A stretch of DNA of 64,000 nucleotides from Streptomyces sp. man185 (GTDB taxonomy: Bacteria > Actinomycetota > Actinomycetes > Streptomycetales > Streptomycetaceae): the NCBI GenBank assembly GCA_002551355.1, contig NTHE01000037.1, positions 18,752-82,751 on the forward strand, in the 5' to 3' direction. Under the pieces are notes generated by a model. That model saw nothing but the letters and a program-made list of their open reading frames with translations. It was not told the origin of the DNA and searched no databases. Position numbers and translations under genes: made by a program. This document shows, in pieces, positions 8,865 to 17,682 of the stretch; the first letter of the stretch is position 1; the number at the start of each line of letters is the position of its first letter.

Positions 8865-8900
8865 GGAACCGCGAACCGTCGACGGCCGCCGCACACACGC

Positions 8901-8936
8901 GGGAGCCCGCCGCCCCACGGGGGACGGCGGGCTCCC
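8901..8936. terminator. Bidirectional terminator hairpin
   Basis: A perfect 12-bp stem GGGAGCCCGCCG (8901-8912) with CGGCGGGCTCCC (8925-8936) and a 12-base loop sits between convergent aquaporin and DUF1844 genes. No T tract, as is usual in Streptomyces. Confidence 0.75.
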
Positions 8937-8957
8937 GGGCGTACGGGGGAGGGGCGG

Positions 8958-9320
8958 CTAGCCGTAGACCGGGCCGGTGTACTTCTCGCCGGGGCCCTGG
9001 CCGGGCTCGTCCGGCACCAGCGAGGCCTCGCGGAAGGCGAGCTGGAGGGACTTCAGGCCGTCGCGCAGCGGCGAGGCGTGGAAGGTGCTGATCTCCGTGG
9101 CGCTCGCGTCCAGCAGCCCGGCCAGCGCCTGGACCAGCTTGCGGGCCTCGTCGAGGTCCTTGTGCTGCTCGCCCTCCTCGGTGAGGCCGAGCTTCACGGC
9201 GGCTGCGCTCATCAGGTTGACGGCGACCGTCACGATCACCTCGACCGCGGGGACCTCCGCGATGTCGCGGGCCATGTCGTCGAAGCCGGGGTTCTCACTG
9301 CTGGGGGTCGCGTCACTCAT
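8958..9320 (-). CDS. DUF1844 domain protein
   Basis: 120 residues from ATG 9320. The pattern DIAEVPAVEVIVTVAVNLMS followed by AAAVKLGL is characteristic of DUF1844, a small helical family found next to infC in many actinobacteria. The start is preceded on the minus strand by TATCGT and six bases, so the mRNA is probably leaderless; a longer start at 9344 lies inside that promoter. Function unknown; probably cytoplasmic or membrane-associated. Confidence 0.82.
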   Translation of the reverse strand: MSDATPSSENPGFDDMARDIAEVPAVEVIVTVAVNLMSAAAVKLGLTEEGEQHKDLDEARKLVQALAGLLDASATEISTFHASPLRDGLKSLQLAFREASLVPDEPGQGPGEKYTGPVYG

Positions 9321-9393
9321 GCCCACACGATAAGGCCAGGCCATCGCCCTCCCGCGCGCGGGAGGCGGCCGGGAGGCCGGGCCGGACGCAGGA

Positions 9394-9423
9394 TTAGCGC
9401 ACCCGGGACCGGGCTGCTAACCT
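9394..9423 (+). promoter_or_regulatory. Possible infC operon promoter
   Basis: TTAGCG (9394-9399), 18-base spacer and TAACCT (9418-9423) resemble a housekeeping promoter. A start near 9430 would give an infC leader of about 290 bases. Confidence 0.4.
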
Positions 9424-9429
9424 TGCGTA

Positions 9430-9722
9430 ACGACCGGCCGGTCATCAATGTGCCCGGCCCACAAGTGGAGGCTCCGATCTCCCACCTGGCCGTCCTCACC
9501 GGACGGCGGGTCACCGGTCAGGCGGTCCCCATCGTTCCGTACGGACGATGGAGCCGCCCGATGCGCCCCGCGGTTGACCGCGGCGGTGCTCCGGTAGTTC
9601 CTGGAGCCTCGCCTGTGTCCCGTCCGGGGCATTTTTGTGCTTCCGGCGCGGTTGGTCTTGACGTTATAAGACGTTACGCGGCTGTCCGCCAGGCGGTCGC
9701 GTGGTGCTACCGAGGAGGATCC
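9430..9722 (+). promoter_or_regulatory. Long infC leader with attenuator-like hairpin
   Basis: About 290 untranslated bases precede infC. Contained are a hairpin with arms CCATCGT (9529-9535) and ACGATGG (9545-9551), and a compact stem at 9616-9630 (UGUCCCG with CGGGGCA, one G-U pair) followed directly by five T residues (9632-9636). A T tract is rare in this genome, so the last looks like a real intrinsic terminator. In Bacillus and E. coli the infC-rpmI-rplT leader is controlled by L20; the same logic is inferred here. Confidence 0.45.
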
Positions 9723-10382
9723 ATCAGCGCCGAGCCCCGCATCAACGACCGGATTCGCGTTCCCGAGGTCCGACTTGTCGGTCCCAGCGGTGAGCAGGTC
9801 GGGATTGTTCCGCTTGCCAAAGCCCTGGAACTCGCGCAGGAGTATGACCTCGACCTGGTCGAGGTGGCGGCGACAGCCCGTCCGCCCGTGTGCAAGCTCA
9901 TGGACTACGGGAAGTTCAAGTACGAGTCGGCCATGAAGGCCCGTGAGGCGCGCAAGAACCAGGCGCACACGGTCATCAAGGAGATGAAGCTCCGGCCGAA
10001 GATCGACCCGCACGACTATGACACCAAGAAGGGTCATGTCGTCCGGTTCCTCAAGCAGGGCGACAAGGTCAAGATCACGATCATGTTCCGTGGTCGTGAG
10101 CAGTCCCGCCCCGAGCTGGGCTTCCGACTGCTCCAGCGTCTCGCTTCGGACGTCGAGGACCTCGGCTTCATCGAGTCCAACCCGAAGCAGGACGGCCGGA
10201 ACATGATCATGGTTCTGGGCCCGCACAAGAAGAAGACCGAAGCCATGGCCGAAGCCCGTGAGGCCCAGGCCGCCCGCAAGGCGGAGCGTCACGGCACGAC
10301 CGACGCACCGTCCGAGGACGACACCGCTGAGGCCCCGGCCGCAGCGGCCGAGGCTCCGGCCGAGACACCTTCCGAGGCGTGA
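9723..10382 (+). CDS. infC: Translation initiation factor IF-3
   Basis: 219 residues. IF-3 binds the 30S subunit and checks start codon and initiator tRNA. Both domains are clear: the N-domain (EPRINDRIRVPEVRLVGPSG, then EQVGIVPLAKALELAQEYDL) and the C-domain (KEMKLRPKIDPHDYDTKKGH through LGFIESNPKQDGRNMIMVLG). The C-terminus carries an Ala/Glu/Pro-rich tail typical of actinobacteria. The best start is ATC at 9723, four bases after AGGAGG; no ATG, GTG or TTG in frame has a ribosome site. A rare start codon would parallel the AUU start that makes E. coli infC autoregulated. First gene of infC-rpmI-rplT. Confidence 0.95.
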   Translation: MSAEPRINDRIRVPEVRLVGPSGEQVGIVPLAKALELAQEYDLDLVEVAATARPPVCKLMDYGKFKYESAMKAREARKNQAHTVIKEMKLRPKIDPHDYDTKKGHVVRFLKQGDKVKITIMFRGREQSRPELGFRLLQRLASDVEDLGFIESNPKQDGRNMIMVLGPHKKKTEAMAEAREAQAARKAERHGTTDAPSEDDTAEAPAAAAEAPAETPSEA

Positions 10383-10503
10383 CCTCCGGGGGCGGCCACC
10401 CAGGCGCCCCCGGGTCACCCCGGAATCCCATAGAGATCTGACGCCCCTGCAGTCCGGTGCCCCGCACCGTGAGGGGCGCCACTGACGAGGAGAGAACGGC
10501 GCG

Positions 10504-10698
10504 ATGCCGAAGAACAAGACGCACAGCGGTGCCAGCAAGCGCTTCAAGATCACCGGCTCCGGCAAGGTGCTTCGCGAGAGGGCCGGCAAGCGCCACCTGC
10601 TCGAGCACAAGTCGTCCAAGAAGACCCGCTCGCTGACCGGCACGGTCGTCGTGGCTCCGGCCGACGCCAAGAAGATCAAGAAGCTTCTCGGCAAGTGA
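10504..10698 (+). CDS. rpmI: 50S ribosomal protein L35
   Basis: 64 residues beginning MPKNKTHSGASKRFKITGSG, highly basic and of standard length for bL35. It has a GAGGAGAG ribosome site upstream and lies between infC and rplT. It is a component of the large ribosomal subunit. Confidence 0.98.
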   Translation: MPKNKTHSGASKRFKITGSGKVLRERAGKRHLLEHKSSKKTRSLTGTVVVAPADAKKIKKLLGK

Positions 10699-10805
10699 GG
10701 CTCGGCCTCCGGCCCGCCCCGGAGGCACGACCTCGATCACACCGGGACCAATTCGTTTCCGGGCCGTGTGAAGACACCCACGGCCCCGCTACAAGGAGTT
10801 AACAA

Positions 10806-11189
10806 GTGGCACGCGTCAAGCGGGCAGTCAACGCCCACAAGAAGCGCCGGGCAATCCTCGAAGCCGCCAGCGGCTACCGCGGTCAGCGCTCGCGTCTGTA
10901 CCGCAAGGCCAAGGAGCAGGTCACCCACTCCCTGGTCTACAACTACAACGACCGCAAGAAGCGCAAGGGCGACTTCCGTCAGCTGTGGATCCAGCGCATC
11001 AACGCCGCTGCCCGCCAGAACGGCATGACGTACAACCGCCTCATCCAGGGTCTGAAGGCCGCCAACATCGAGGTGGACCGCAAGATCCTGGCCGAGCTCG
11101 CGGTCAACGACGCCAACGCGTTCGCCGCCCTCGTCGAGGTCGCCCAGAAGGCCCTCCCGAGCGACGTCAACGCCCCGAAGGCCGCCTGA
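10806..11189 (+). CDS. rplT: 50S ribosomal protein L20
   Basis: 127 residues from GTG 10806 behind AAGGAG. The sequence MARVKRAVNAHKKRRAILEA then GYRGQRSRLYRKAKEQV is the conserved bL20 N-terminal extension that enters the assembling 50S subunit. L20 binds 23S rRNA early in assembly and in other bacteria also represses its own operon through the infC leader. Last gene of the operon; a 13-bp terminator stem follows at 11217. Confidence 0.98.
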   Translation: MARVKRAVNAHKKRRAILEAASGYRGQRSRLYRKAKEQVTHSLVYNYNDRKKRKGDFRQLWIQRINAAARQNGMTYNRLIQGLKAANIEVDRKILAELAVNDANAFAALVEVAQKALPSDVNAPKAA

Positions 11190-11216
11190 TCCAGGCACCG
11201 CTTTCTTGGTACGTGA

Positions 11217-11253
11217 ACCGGACCCGCAGGCGCACGCCGTCTGCGGGTCCGGT
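11217..11253 (+). terminator. Terminator after rplT
   Basis: A perfect 13-bp stem (11217-11229 with 11241-11253, arms starting ACCGGACCCGCAG) and an 11-base loop lies 27 bases after the rplT stop. Confidence 0.7.
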
Positions 11254-11303
11254 GCGTTGCCGCTGAATCCCACCGCCGTACGCAGAGAGGCTCGCCGCCG
11301 ACC

Positions 11304-12149
11304 ATGGGCACCCCCGAACTGATCTCCCCGCGCTCCCCGCGCGTTGCCGCCGCCCGCCGGCTGGCCCGCCGCAACTTCCGGAGCAAGGAGCGCAGGTTCA
11401 TCGCCGAGGGGCCCCAGGCCGTGCGTGAGGCCGCCGCCCACCGGGGCGGGGACGGCGAGCCGACCCTCATCGAGCTGTTCGCCACCCCCGAGGCGGCCGA
11501 CCGCTACGCCGACATCGTCGAGGCCGCCCACACGGCGGGCGCCCGGGTCCACCTGGCCGACGCCGACGTCCTCGCCGACGTCTCGCAGACCGTCACCCCG
11601 CAGGGCCTCATCGGCGTCTGCCGCTTCCTGGACTCCCCGTTCCAGGAGATCCTCGCCGCCAAGCCCACCCTGGTGGCCGTTCTGGCCAATGTCCGCGACC
11701 CCGGGAACGCCGGCACGGTACTGCGCTGCGCGGACGCGGCGGGCGCGGACGCGGTCATCCTGACCGACGCGTCCGTCGACCTCTACAACCCCAAGTCCGT
11801 ACGGGCCTCGGCCGGTTCGCTGTACCACCTGCCCGTCGCCGTCGGCGTCCCCGTCGAACAGGCCGTACAGGGCCTCCGCGACGCCGGGGTGCGGATCCTC
11901 GCCGCCGACGGGGCCGGGGCGGACGACCTGGACGACGAGCTGGACGCGGGCACCATGGGCACCCCCACCGCCTGGGTCTTCGGCAACGAGGCATGGGGGC
12001 TCCCCGAGGAGACCCGCGCGCTCGCCGACGCCGTCGTCCGCGTCCCCATCCACGGCAGGGCGGAGAGCCTCAACCTCGCCACCGCCGCCGCCGTCTGCCT
12101 CTACGCCTCCGCCCGCGCTCAGCGTCCGCGGCGTGCCCCCGACGCGTAA
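11304..12149 (+). CDS. TrmH/SpoU-family RNA 2'-O-methyltransferase
   Basis: 281 residues. An N-terminal RNA-binding region (RRLARRNFRSKERRFIAEGP) resembles the SpoU substrate-binding domain. The SPOUT knot motifs follow: NVRDPGNAGTVLRCADAAG (motif 1, about residues 130-148), FGNEAWGLPEE (motif 2) and VPIHGRAESLNLATAAAVCL (motif 3, S-adenosylmethionine pocket). It is most like 23S rRNA Gm methyltransferases (RlmB/AviRb-like), but the methylated nucleotide cannot be read from sequence. It sits between the ribosomal operon and pheST, a conserved position in Streptomyces. Confidence 0.88.
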   Translation: MGTPELISPRSPRVAAARRLARRNFRSKERRFIAEGPQAVREAAAHRGGDGEPTLIELFATPEAADRYADIVEAAHTAGARVHLADADVLADVSQTVTPQGLIGVCRFLDSPFQEILAAKPTLVAVLANVRDPGNAGTVLRCADAAGADAVILTDASVDLYNPKSVRASAGSLYHLPVAVGVPVEQAVQGLRDAGVRILAADGAGADDLDDELDAGTMGTPTAWVFGNEAWGLPEETRALADAVVRVPIHGRAESLNLATAAAVCLYASARAQRPRRAPDA

Positions 12150-12321
12150 CACAGCGCCCTCCCACGGCCCGTCAGCACCCGATCCCCGCCATTCCCGCGC
12201 CCCCTCCCACCGGCGCACCCCCCTCCGCGCCCCCACAGGGTGTCGCCGGTTCACCGACGACTAGTAGGGTGACGAACTCGGGGGCCGACTGCACCGGTTC
12301 GAGAGGTGGGGATACGGGAAG

Positions 12322-13500
12322 ATGGCTGTCGGCATGAGCTCGCCGCGACCGGCGCGCACCACCGCACCGCGTGCTGCGGCAGAGGAGCCGGCCGGGTCGG
12401 CGGCCGGTCCTGACGGCCTCGCCACCGGCACCGACCCGGACGCCACCGGCGTCGATCCGGACGATCTTCCCGACGGTCTCGTCGTCGCCGACGCGAGCGG
12501 GCACGTCGTCTGCTTCAACGCCGCCGCCGCCCGGATCACCGCCACCCCCCGCGCCGACGCGATCGGCCGGCCCCTGGACGTCGTCCTCCCGCTGGAGGAC
12601 CTCAAGGGCAAGCGCTGGTGGACGCTCACCGACCCGTACGGCGGTCTCGCCACCCGTAACGGCCAGCCCGAGCGCAATCTGCTGCTGCCCGGCGGCCGCG
12701 AGGTGCTGGTCTCCGCCCGCTACGTACGCGAGCACCCGACCGGGCCGGTGCGCCGGGTCGTCGTCTGCCTGCGGGGGACCGAGGCCCGTCGGCGTACCGA
12801 ACGCAGCCACGCCGAGCTGATCGCCACCGTCGCCCACGAACTCCGCTCCCCGCTGACCTCCGTCAAGGGGTTCACCGCCACGCTGCTCGCCAAGTGGGAA
12901 CGTTTCACCGACGACCAGAAGCGGCTGATGCTGGAGACCGTCGACGCGGACGCCGGCCGGGTCACCCGGCTCATCGCCGAGCTGCTCGACATCTCCCGCA
13001 TCGACTCCGGCCGGCTGGAGCTGCGCCGCCAGCCCGTCGACGTCTCCGCCGCCGTGGCCCGGCACATCCAGGCGCTCATCACGGGCGGCCAGGCACCCGA
13101 CCGCTTCCGGGTCCGGGCCCGGGGGCCCCTGCCCGCCCTGTGGGCCGATCCCGACAAAGTCGACCAGGTTCTCGGCAACCTCCTGGAAAACGCGGTGCGC
13201 CACGGCGAGGGAACCGTCACCATTGAGATCGCCCCGGCACCCGCGCCGGGAGCGTGCGACGAGATGGGAACGGCTGTCACCGTGAGCGACGAAGGCCCCG
13301 GCATCCCCGAGGAGTCGATGAGTCGCGTCTTCACCCGCTTCTGGCGGGGGAGCAAGCGCGGCGGCACGGGCCTGGGCCTCTACATCGTCAAGGGCATCGT
13401 CGAAGCCCATGGCGGCACCATCACCGTCGACCGGGGACCCGGCGGCGGAGCCGAGTTCCGATTTATTCTGCCCGTGAGCATGCCCGCCTATCTGGTGTGA
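12322..13500 (+). CDS. PAS-domain sensor histidine kinase, orphan
   Basis: 392 residues, no transmembrane helix, so probably cytoplasmic. A disordered Ala/Pro/Asp-rich N-terminus is followed by a PAS domain (about 48-155, LPDGLVVADASGHVVCFNAA). Then comes the HisKA H-box with phosphorylated His172 in VAHELRSPLTSVKGF, and the HATPase domain with N box (NLLENAVRHGEG), G1 (VSDEGPGIPEE), F box and G2 (RGGTGLGLYIVKGI). No response regulator lies nearby, so the partner is encoded elsewhere. Start ATG 12322 has a GGGAAG site. It lies between the rRNA methyltransferase and pheS; signal unknown. Confidence 0.9.
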   Translation: MAVGMSSPRPARTTAPRAAAEEPAGSAAGPDGLATGTDPDATGVDPDDLPDGLVVADASGHVVCFNAAAARITATPRADAIGRPLDVVLPLEDLKGKRWWTLTDPYGGLATRNGQPERNLLLPGGREVLVSARYVREHPTGPVRRVVVCLRGTEARRRTERSHAELIATVAHELRSPLTSVKGFTATLLAKWERFTDDQKRLMLETVDADAGRVTRLIAELLDISRIDSGRLELRRQPVDVSAAVARHIQALITGGQAPDRFRVRARGPLPALWADPDKVDQVLGNLLENAVRHGEGTVTIEIAPAPAPGACDEMGTAVTVSDEGPGIPEESMSRVFTRFWRGSKRGGTGLGLYIVKGIVEAHGGTITVDRGPGGGAEFRFILPVSMPAYLV

Positions 13501-13615
13501 GCAGCCCGCGGGCTCCCCGACCGTCCTGCGGCCTTTAGACTCGACCTTTGGCACCTTTGCGTCCAGCGGTCTCCAGCCGGGTCGCGCCACCAGCCAATCG
13601 GAAGCACGGGAAGAG

Positions 13616-14755
13616 ATGTCGGCACCGAACAAGTCGTACGACCCAGTCGAGGTCGAGGCACTGAAACCGGAAGAGATCGAGCGCCTGCGGGACGAGGCGT
13701 TCGCCGCCTTCGCCGCCGCCGGTGACCTCGACGCGCTCGCCCAGGCGAAGACCGCGCACACCGGAGGTACCTCGCCGCTGTCCCTCGCCAACCGCGAGAT
13801 CGGCGCCCTGCCCCCGCAGGCCAAGGCCGAGGCGGGCAAGCGCGTGGGCCAGGCCCGCGGCGCCGTCTCCAAGGCACTGGCCGCCCGCCAGGCCGAGCTG
13901 GAGGCCGAGCGCGACGCCCGGGTGCTCGTCGAGGAGGCCGTGGACGTCACGCTGCCCTACGACCGCACCCCGGCCGGCGCCCGCCACCCCCTGACGACGA
14001 TCATGGAGCGCGTCGCGGACGTCTTCGTGGCCATGGGCTACGAGATCGCCGAGGGCCCCGAGGTCGAGGCGGAGTGGTTCAACTTCGACGCCCTGAACTT
14101 CGTGCCCGACCACCCGGCCCGCCAGATGCAGGACACCTTCTTCGTCCAGGGCACCACGCCCGACGGCAAGGTCACCGAGGGCGACGAGTCCGGCGTCGTG
14201 CTGCGTACGCACACCTCGCCCGTCCAGGCCCGCTCGCTCCTGGAGCGCAAGCCCCCCGTCTACGTGGTCTGCCCCGGCCGGGTCTACCGCACCGACGAGC
14301 TGGACGCCACGCACACCCCGGTCTTCCACCAGATCGAGCTGCTCGCCGTCGACGAGGGCCTCACCATGGCCGACCTCAAGGGCACCCTCGACCACATGGT
14401 CCAGGCGCTCTTCGGGCCGGACATGAAGACCCGGCTGCGGCCGAACTTCTTCCCGTTCACCGAGCCGTCCGCCGAGATGGACATGGTCTGCTACGTCTGC
14501 CGCGGTGAGTCCGTCGGCAACCCGGACCGCCCCTGCCGCACCTGCGGCAGCGAGGGCTGGATCGAGCTGGGCGGCTGCGGCATGGTCAACCCCAAGGTGC
14601 TCACCGCCTGCGGCGTCGACCCCCAGAAGTACAGCGGATTCGCCTTCGGGTTCGGCATCGAACGGATGCTGATGTTCCGCCACAACGTCGAAGACATGCG
14701 AGACATGGTCGAGGGTGACGTCCGGTTCACCCGGCCGTTCGGGATGGAGATCTGA
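13616..14755 (+). CDS. pheS: Phenylalanine-tRNA ligase alpha subunit
   Basis: 379 residues. The N-terminal coiled coil (about 1-110) is followed by the class II catalytic core: motif 1 and 2 regions (HPLTTIMERVADVFVAMGYE; TSPVQARSLLERKPPVYVV; CPGRVYRTDELDATHTPVFH) and motif 3 FAFGFGIERMLMFRH. It charges tRNA-Phe as an alpha2-beta2 tetramer with PheT. The stop shares its last base with the pheT ATG (TGATG), so translation is coupled. A -10-like TAGACT lies at about 13536. No T-box was recognised in the leader. Confidence 0.97.
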   Translation: MSAPNKSYDPVEVEALKPEEIERLRDEAFAAFAAAGDLDALAQAKTAHTGGTSPLSLANREIGALPPQAKAEAGKRVGQARGAVSKALAARQAELEAERDARVLVEEAVDVTLPYDRTPAGARHPLTTIMERVADVFVAMGYEIAEGPEVEAEWFNFDALNFVPDHPARQMQDTFFVQGTTPDGKVTEGDESGVVLRTHTSPVQARSLLERKPPVYVVCPGRVYRTDELDATHTPVFHQIELLAVDEGLTMADLKGTLDHMVQALFGPDMKTRLRPNFFPFTEPSAEMDMVCYVCRGESVGNPDRPCRTCGSEGWIELGGCGMVNPKVLTACGVDPQKYSGFAFGFGIERMLMFRHNVEDMRDMVEGDVRFTRPFGMEI

Positions 14756-17268
14756 TGCGCGTCCCGCTTTCCTGGCTGCGGGAGTACGTCGACCTGCCGG
14801 CGACGGAGACCGGCCGTGACGTACAGGCCAAGCTCGTCTCCGTCGGCCTGGAGGTCGAGACCGTCGAGCAGATCGGCGCGGGCCTCAAGGGTCCCCTGGT
14901 CGTCGGACAGGTCCTGACCATCGAGGAGCTGGAGGGCTTCAAGAAGCCCATCCGCTTCTGCACGGTCGACGTCGGCACCGCCAACGGCACCGGTGAACCG
15001 CAGGAGATCGTCTGCGGCGCCCGTAACTTCTCGGTCGGCGACAAGGTCGTCGTGGTCCTCCCGGGCGCGGTCCTGCCCGGCGACTTCGCGATCGCCGCCC
15101 GCAAGACGTACGGCAAGACCTCCCACGGCATGATCTGCTCCACCGACGAGCTCGGCATGGGCGACGACGGCACGCACGGCATCATCGTGCTGCCGCCGGA
15201 GCACGAGGTCGGCACCGACGCGATCGAGCTGCTCCAGCTCGTCGACGAGGTCCTCGACATCGCCGTCACCCCTGACCGCGGCTACTGCCTCTCGATGCGC
15301 GGTGTCGCCCGCGAGACCGCCATCGCGTACGGGCTGCCGCTGCGCGACCCGGCGCTCCTGGACGTGCCCGCGCCGAACGCGTACGGCTACCCCGTCCAGA
15401 TCTCCGACCCGCTTCGCTGCGACCGCTTCACCGCCCGCACCGTCACCGGTCTCCAGCCCGAGGCCCGCTCCCCGATCTGGATGCAGCGCCGCCTCCAGAA
15501 GGCGGGCATGCGCTCCATCTCGCTGGCCGTCGACATCACCAACTACGTGATGCTGGAGCTGGGCCAGCCGCTGCACGCCTACGACCGCAACCGGGTCGAC
15601 GGCCCGATCGGCGTGCGCCGCGCCACCCAGGGCGAGAAGCTCACCACGCTGGACGGCACCGTGCGCGTGCTGGACGCCGAGGACCTGGTCATCACCGACA
15701 ACCGCGGGCCCATCGGCCTCGCGGGCGTCATGGGCGGCGCCAACACCGAGATCGCCGACGCGGACGGCGAGCACGCGCTCACCACCGAGGTCGTCATCGA
15801 GGCCGCGCACTTCGACGCGATCTCGATCGCCCGCACCGCGCGCCGTCACAAGCTGTCCTCCGAGGCGTCCAAGCGCTTCGAGCGCGGCGTCGACCCGCAG
15901 GCCGCCGCCGCTGCCGCGCAGCGCACGGTCGACCTGCTGGTCCTCCTCGCGGGCGGCACCGCCGAGGCCGGGGTCACCGAGATCACCTCGCCCCACGCGC
16001 CGCGCACCATCGCGATGCCGGCGAACCACCCCGACAAGGTCGCCGGTGTGGAGTACGGCCGCGAGACCGTCGTCCGCCGCCTCCAGGAGGTCGGCTGCGA
16101 CGTGTACGGGCAGGACGAGCTGATCGTCACCGCCCCGTCCTGGCGACCCGACCTGAACGAGCCGAACGACCTCGCCGAAGAGGTCATCCGGCTGGAGGGC
16201 TACGAGAACCTGCCCTCCACTCTGCCCACGCCCCCGTCCGGGCGCGGTCTCACCGACCGGCAGCGGCTGCACCGCCGCATCGGCCGGGTGCTGGCCGGAG
16301 CCGGTTACGTCGAGGCGCTGAGCTACCCGTTCATCGGCGACGCGGTCCTCGACCAGCTCGGCCTGGAGGCGGACGACGCCCGCCGCCGTACGGTCAAGCT
16401 GGTCAACCCGATCTCCGACGAGGAGCCGGCGCTGCGCACCACGCTGCTGCCCGGTCTCCTCGGCGCACTGCGGCGCAACGACGGCCGGGGCAGCCACGAC
16501 CTGGCGCTCTTCGAGACGGGCCTGGTCTTCCGGCCGACCGGCGAGGAGACCCCCGCCGTCCGGCTGCCCGTCGACCGCCGGCCCACCGACGAGGAGATCG
16601 CCGGTCTCGACGCGGCCCTGCCGCGTCAGCCGCGCCGCGCCGCCGTCGTCCTCGCGGGAGCCCGCGAGCAGGCCGGCTGGTGGGGCAAGGGCACCCCGGC
16701 GACCTGGGCGGACGCCGTCGAGGCGGCCCGTTCGATCGCCGCGGAGGCCGGTGTCGAGGTCATCGTCCGCGCCGACCAGCACGCTCCGTGGCACCCGGGC
16801 CGCTGCGCCGCGCTGTACATCAACGTGAACGGCGAGGAGACCCTCTTCGGACACGCGGGCGAACTGCACCCGCGCGTGATCAAGGCGCTCCACCTGCCCG
16901 AGCGGACCTGCGCCGCCGAGGTCGAGCTGGACGTCCTGGAGCGGGCCGTCGACGGAGCGCTCCAGGCGCCCCGGATCTCCACCTTCCCGGTGGCGACCCA
17001 GGACGTCGCGCTCGTCGTCGCCGGGGACGTCCCGGCCGCCGACGTGGAGCGGGCGCTGCGTGAGGGCGCGGGCGAACTCCTCGAATCGCTGCGGCTGTTC
17101 GACGTCTTCACCGGCGAGCAGATCGGCGGGGGCAACAAGTCCCTGGCGTACGCGCTGCGCTTCCGCGCCGCCGACCGCACGCTGACCGTCGAGGAGGCCT
17201 CGGCCGCCCGCGACAGCGCGGTGGCCCTGGCCGCCGAGCGCACGGGCGCGGTGCTGCGCGGCGCGTAG
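14755..17268 (+). CDS. pheT: Phenylalanine-tRNA ligase beta subunit
   Basis: 837 residues, full length. Domains in order: N-terminal OB-fold tRNA-binding domain (about 40-150), B3/B4 editing domain (about 210-390, with LAVDITNYVMLELGQPLHAY), B5 DNA-binding-like domain (about 415-485), a catalytic-like core, and the C-terminal anticodon-binding ferredoxin-like domain (STFPVATQDVALVV to the end). Partner of PheS. An 18-bp perfect terminator stem lies 14 bases downstream. Confidence 0.97.
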   Translation: MRVPLSWLREYVDLPATETGRDVQAKLVSVGLEVETVEQIGAGLKGPLVVGQVLTIEELEGFKKPIRFCTVDVGTANGTGEPQEIVCGARNFSVGDKVVVVLPGAVLPGDFAIAARKTYGKTSHGMICSTDELGMGDDGTHGIIVLPPEHEVGTDAIELLQLVDEVLDIAVTPDRGYCLSMRGVARETAIAYGLPLRDPALLDVPAPNAYGYPVQISDPLRCDRFTARTVTGLQPEARSPIWMQRRLQKAGMRSISLAVDITNYVMLELGQPLHAYDRNRVDGPIGVRRATQGEKLTTLDGTVRVLDAEDLVITDNRGPIGLAGVMGGANTEIADADGEHALTTEVVIEAAHFDAISIARTARRHKLSSEASKRFERGVDPQAAAAAAQRTVDLLVLLAGGTAEAGVTEITSPHAPRTIAMPANHPDKVAGVEYGRETVVRRLQEVGCDVYGQDELIVTAPSWRPDLNEPNDLAEEVIRLEGYENLPSTLPTPPSGRGLTDRQRLHRRIGRVLAGAGYVEALSYPFIGDAVLDQLGLEADDARRRTVKLVNPISDEEPALRTTLLPGLLGALRRNDGRGSHDLALFETGLVFRPTGEETPAVRLPVDRRPTDEEIAGLDAALPRQPRRAAVVLAGAREQAGWWGKGTPATWADAVEAARSIAAEAGVEVIVRADQHAPWHPGRCAALYINVNGEETLFGHAGELHPRVIKALHLPERTCAAEVELDVLERAVDGALQAPRISTFPVATQDVALVVAGDVPAADVERALREGAGELLESLRLFDVFTGEQIGGGNKSLAYALRFRAADRTLTVEEASAARDSAVALAAERTGAVLRGA

Positions 17269-17281
17269 CACCCTGGGCGTT

Positions 17282-17320
17282 GAGAAGGGGCGTATCCGGC
17301 CACCGGATACGCCCCTTCTC
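17282..17320 (+). terminator. Strong pheST terminator
   Basis: A perfect 18-bp stem: left arm 17282-17299 beginning GAGAAGGGGC, three-base loop, right arm 17303-17320. The very stable long stem without a T tract is the common Streptomyces form. Confidence 0.85.
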
Positions 17321-17682
17321 CGTCCCGCCGATCGGCGGAGGGACCACACGCCGGACCGGAGCGGGAACCGGGAGGAAACGCGGTTCCGGCCGCCGTTCCG
17401 CAGCCACCCTCCTTCGTCGTCGGTCAGTGGGTCGTGCGGTCCGGGCGCCGTCCGCGCTGCCTCGGAGTGTCGGGCAGGTCGGCAGTGCGGACGGCGCGGG
17501 TGCGGGTCGTAGGCCGTTACGAGGGGGAGCCGACGACCCGGCCGCCTCTTGCGAGGGAGTTCATTCAACCGAGCCCGGGTCCCGCGCGGCAGAGCGCACA
17601 GCAGGAGGGTTCGGGCATTCCGTTCACACCCCGTGTGAATCGTGCTCCACTAGGCTCATTGCGACACGCACCTGGGGGGACG
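17321..17682 (+). other. Intergenic region with operator-like palindrome
   Basis: About 360 bases without a convincing gene. Its right end holds a perfect inverted repeat TTCACAC-CCC-GTGTGAA (17623-17639), 11 bases before a -10-like TAGGCT (17651-17656). This overlaps the expected -35 of the next gene, so a repressor binding here would block transcription. Confidence 0.5.

Noticed and set aside
14491..17568. 1025-codon open frame antisense to pheST
   Set aside because: Arises from GC-skewed codons of pheS/pheT; Arg/Gly/Val-rich translation without domains, no ribosome site.
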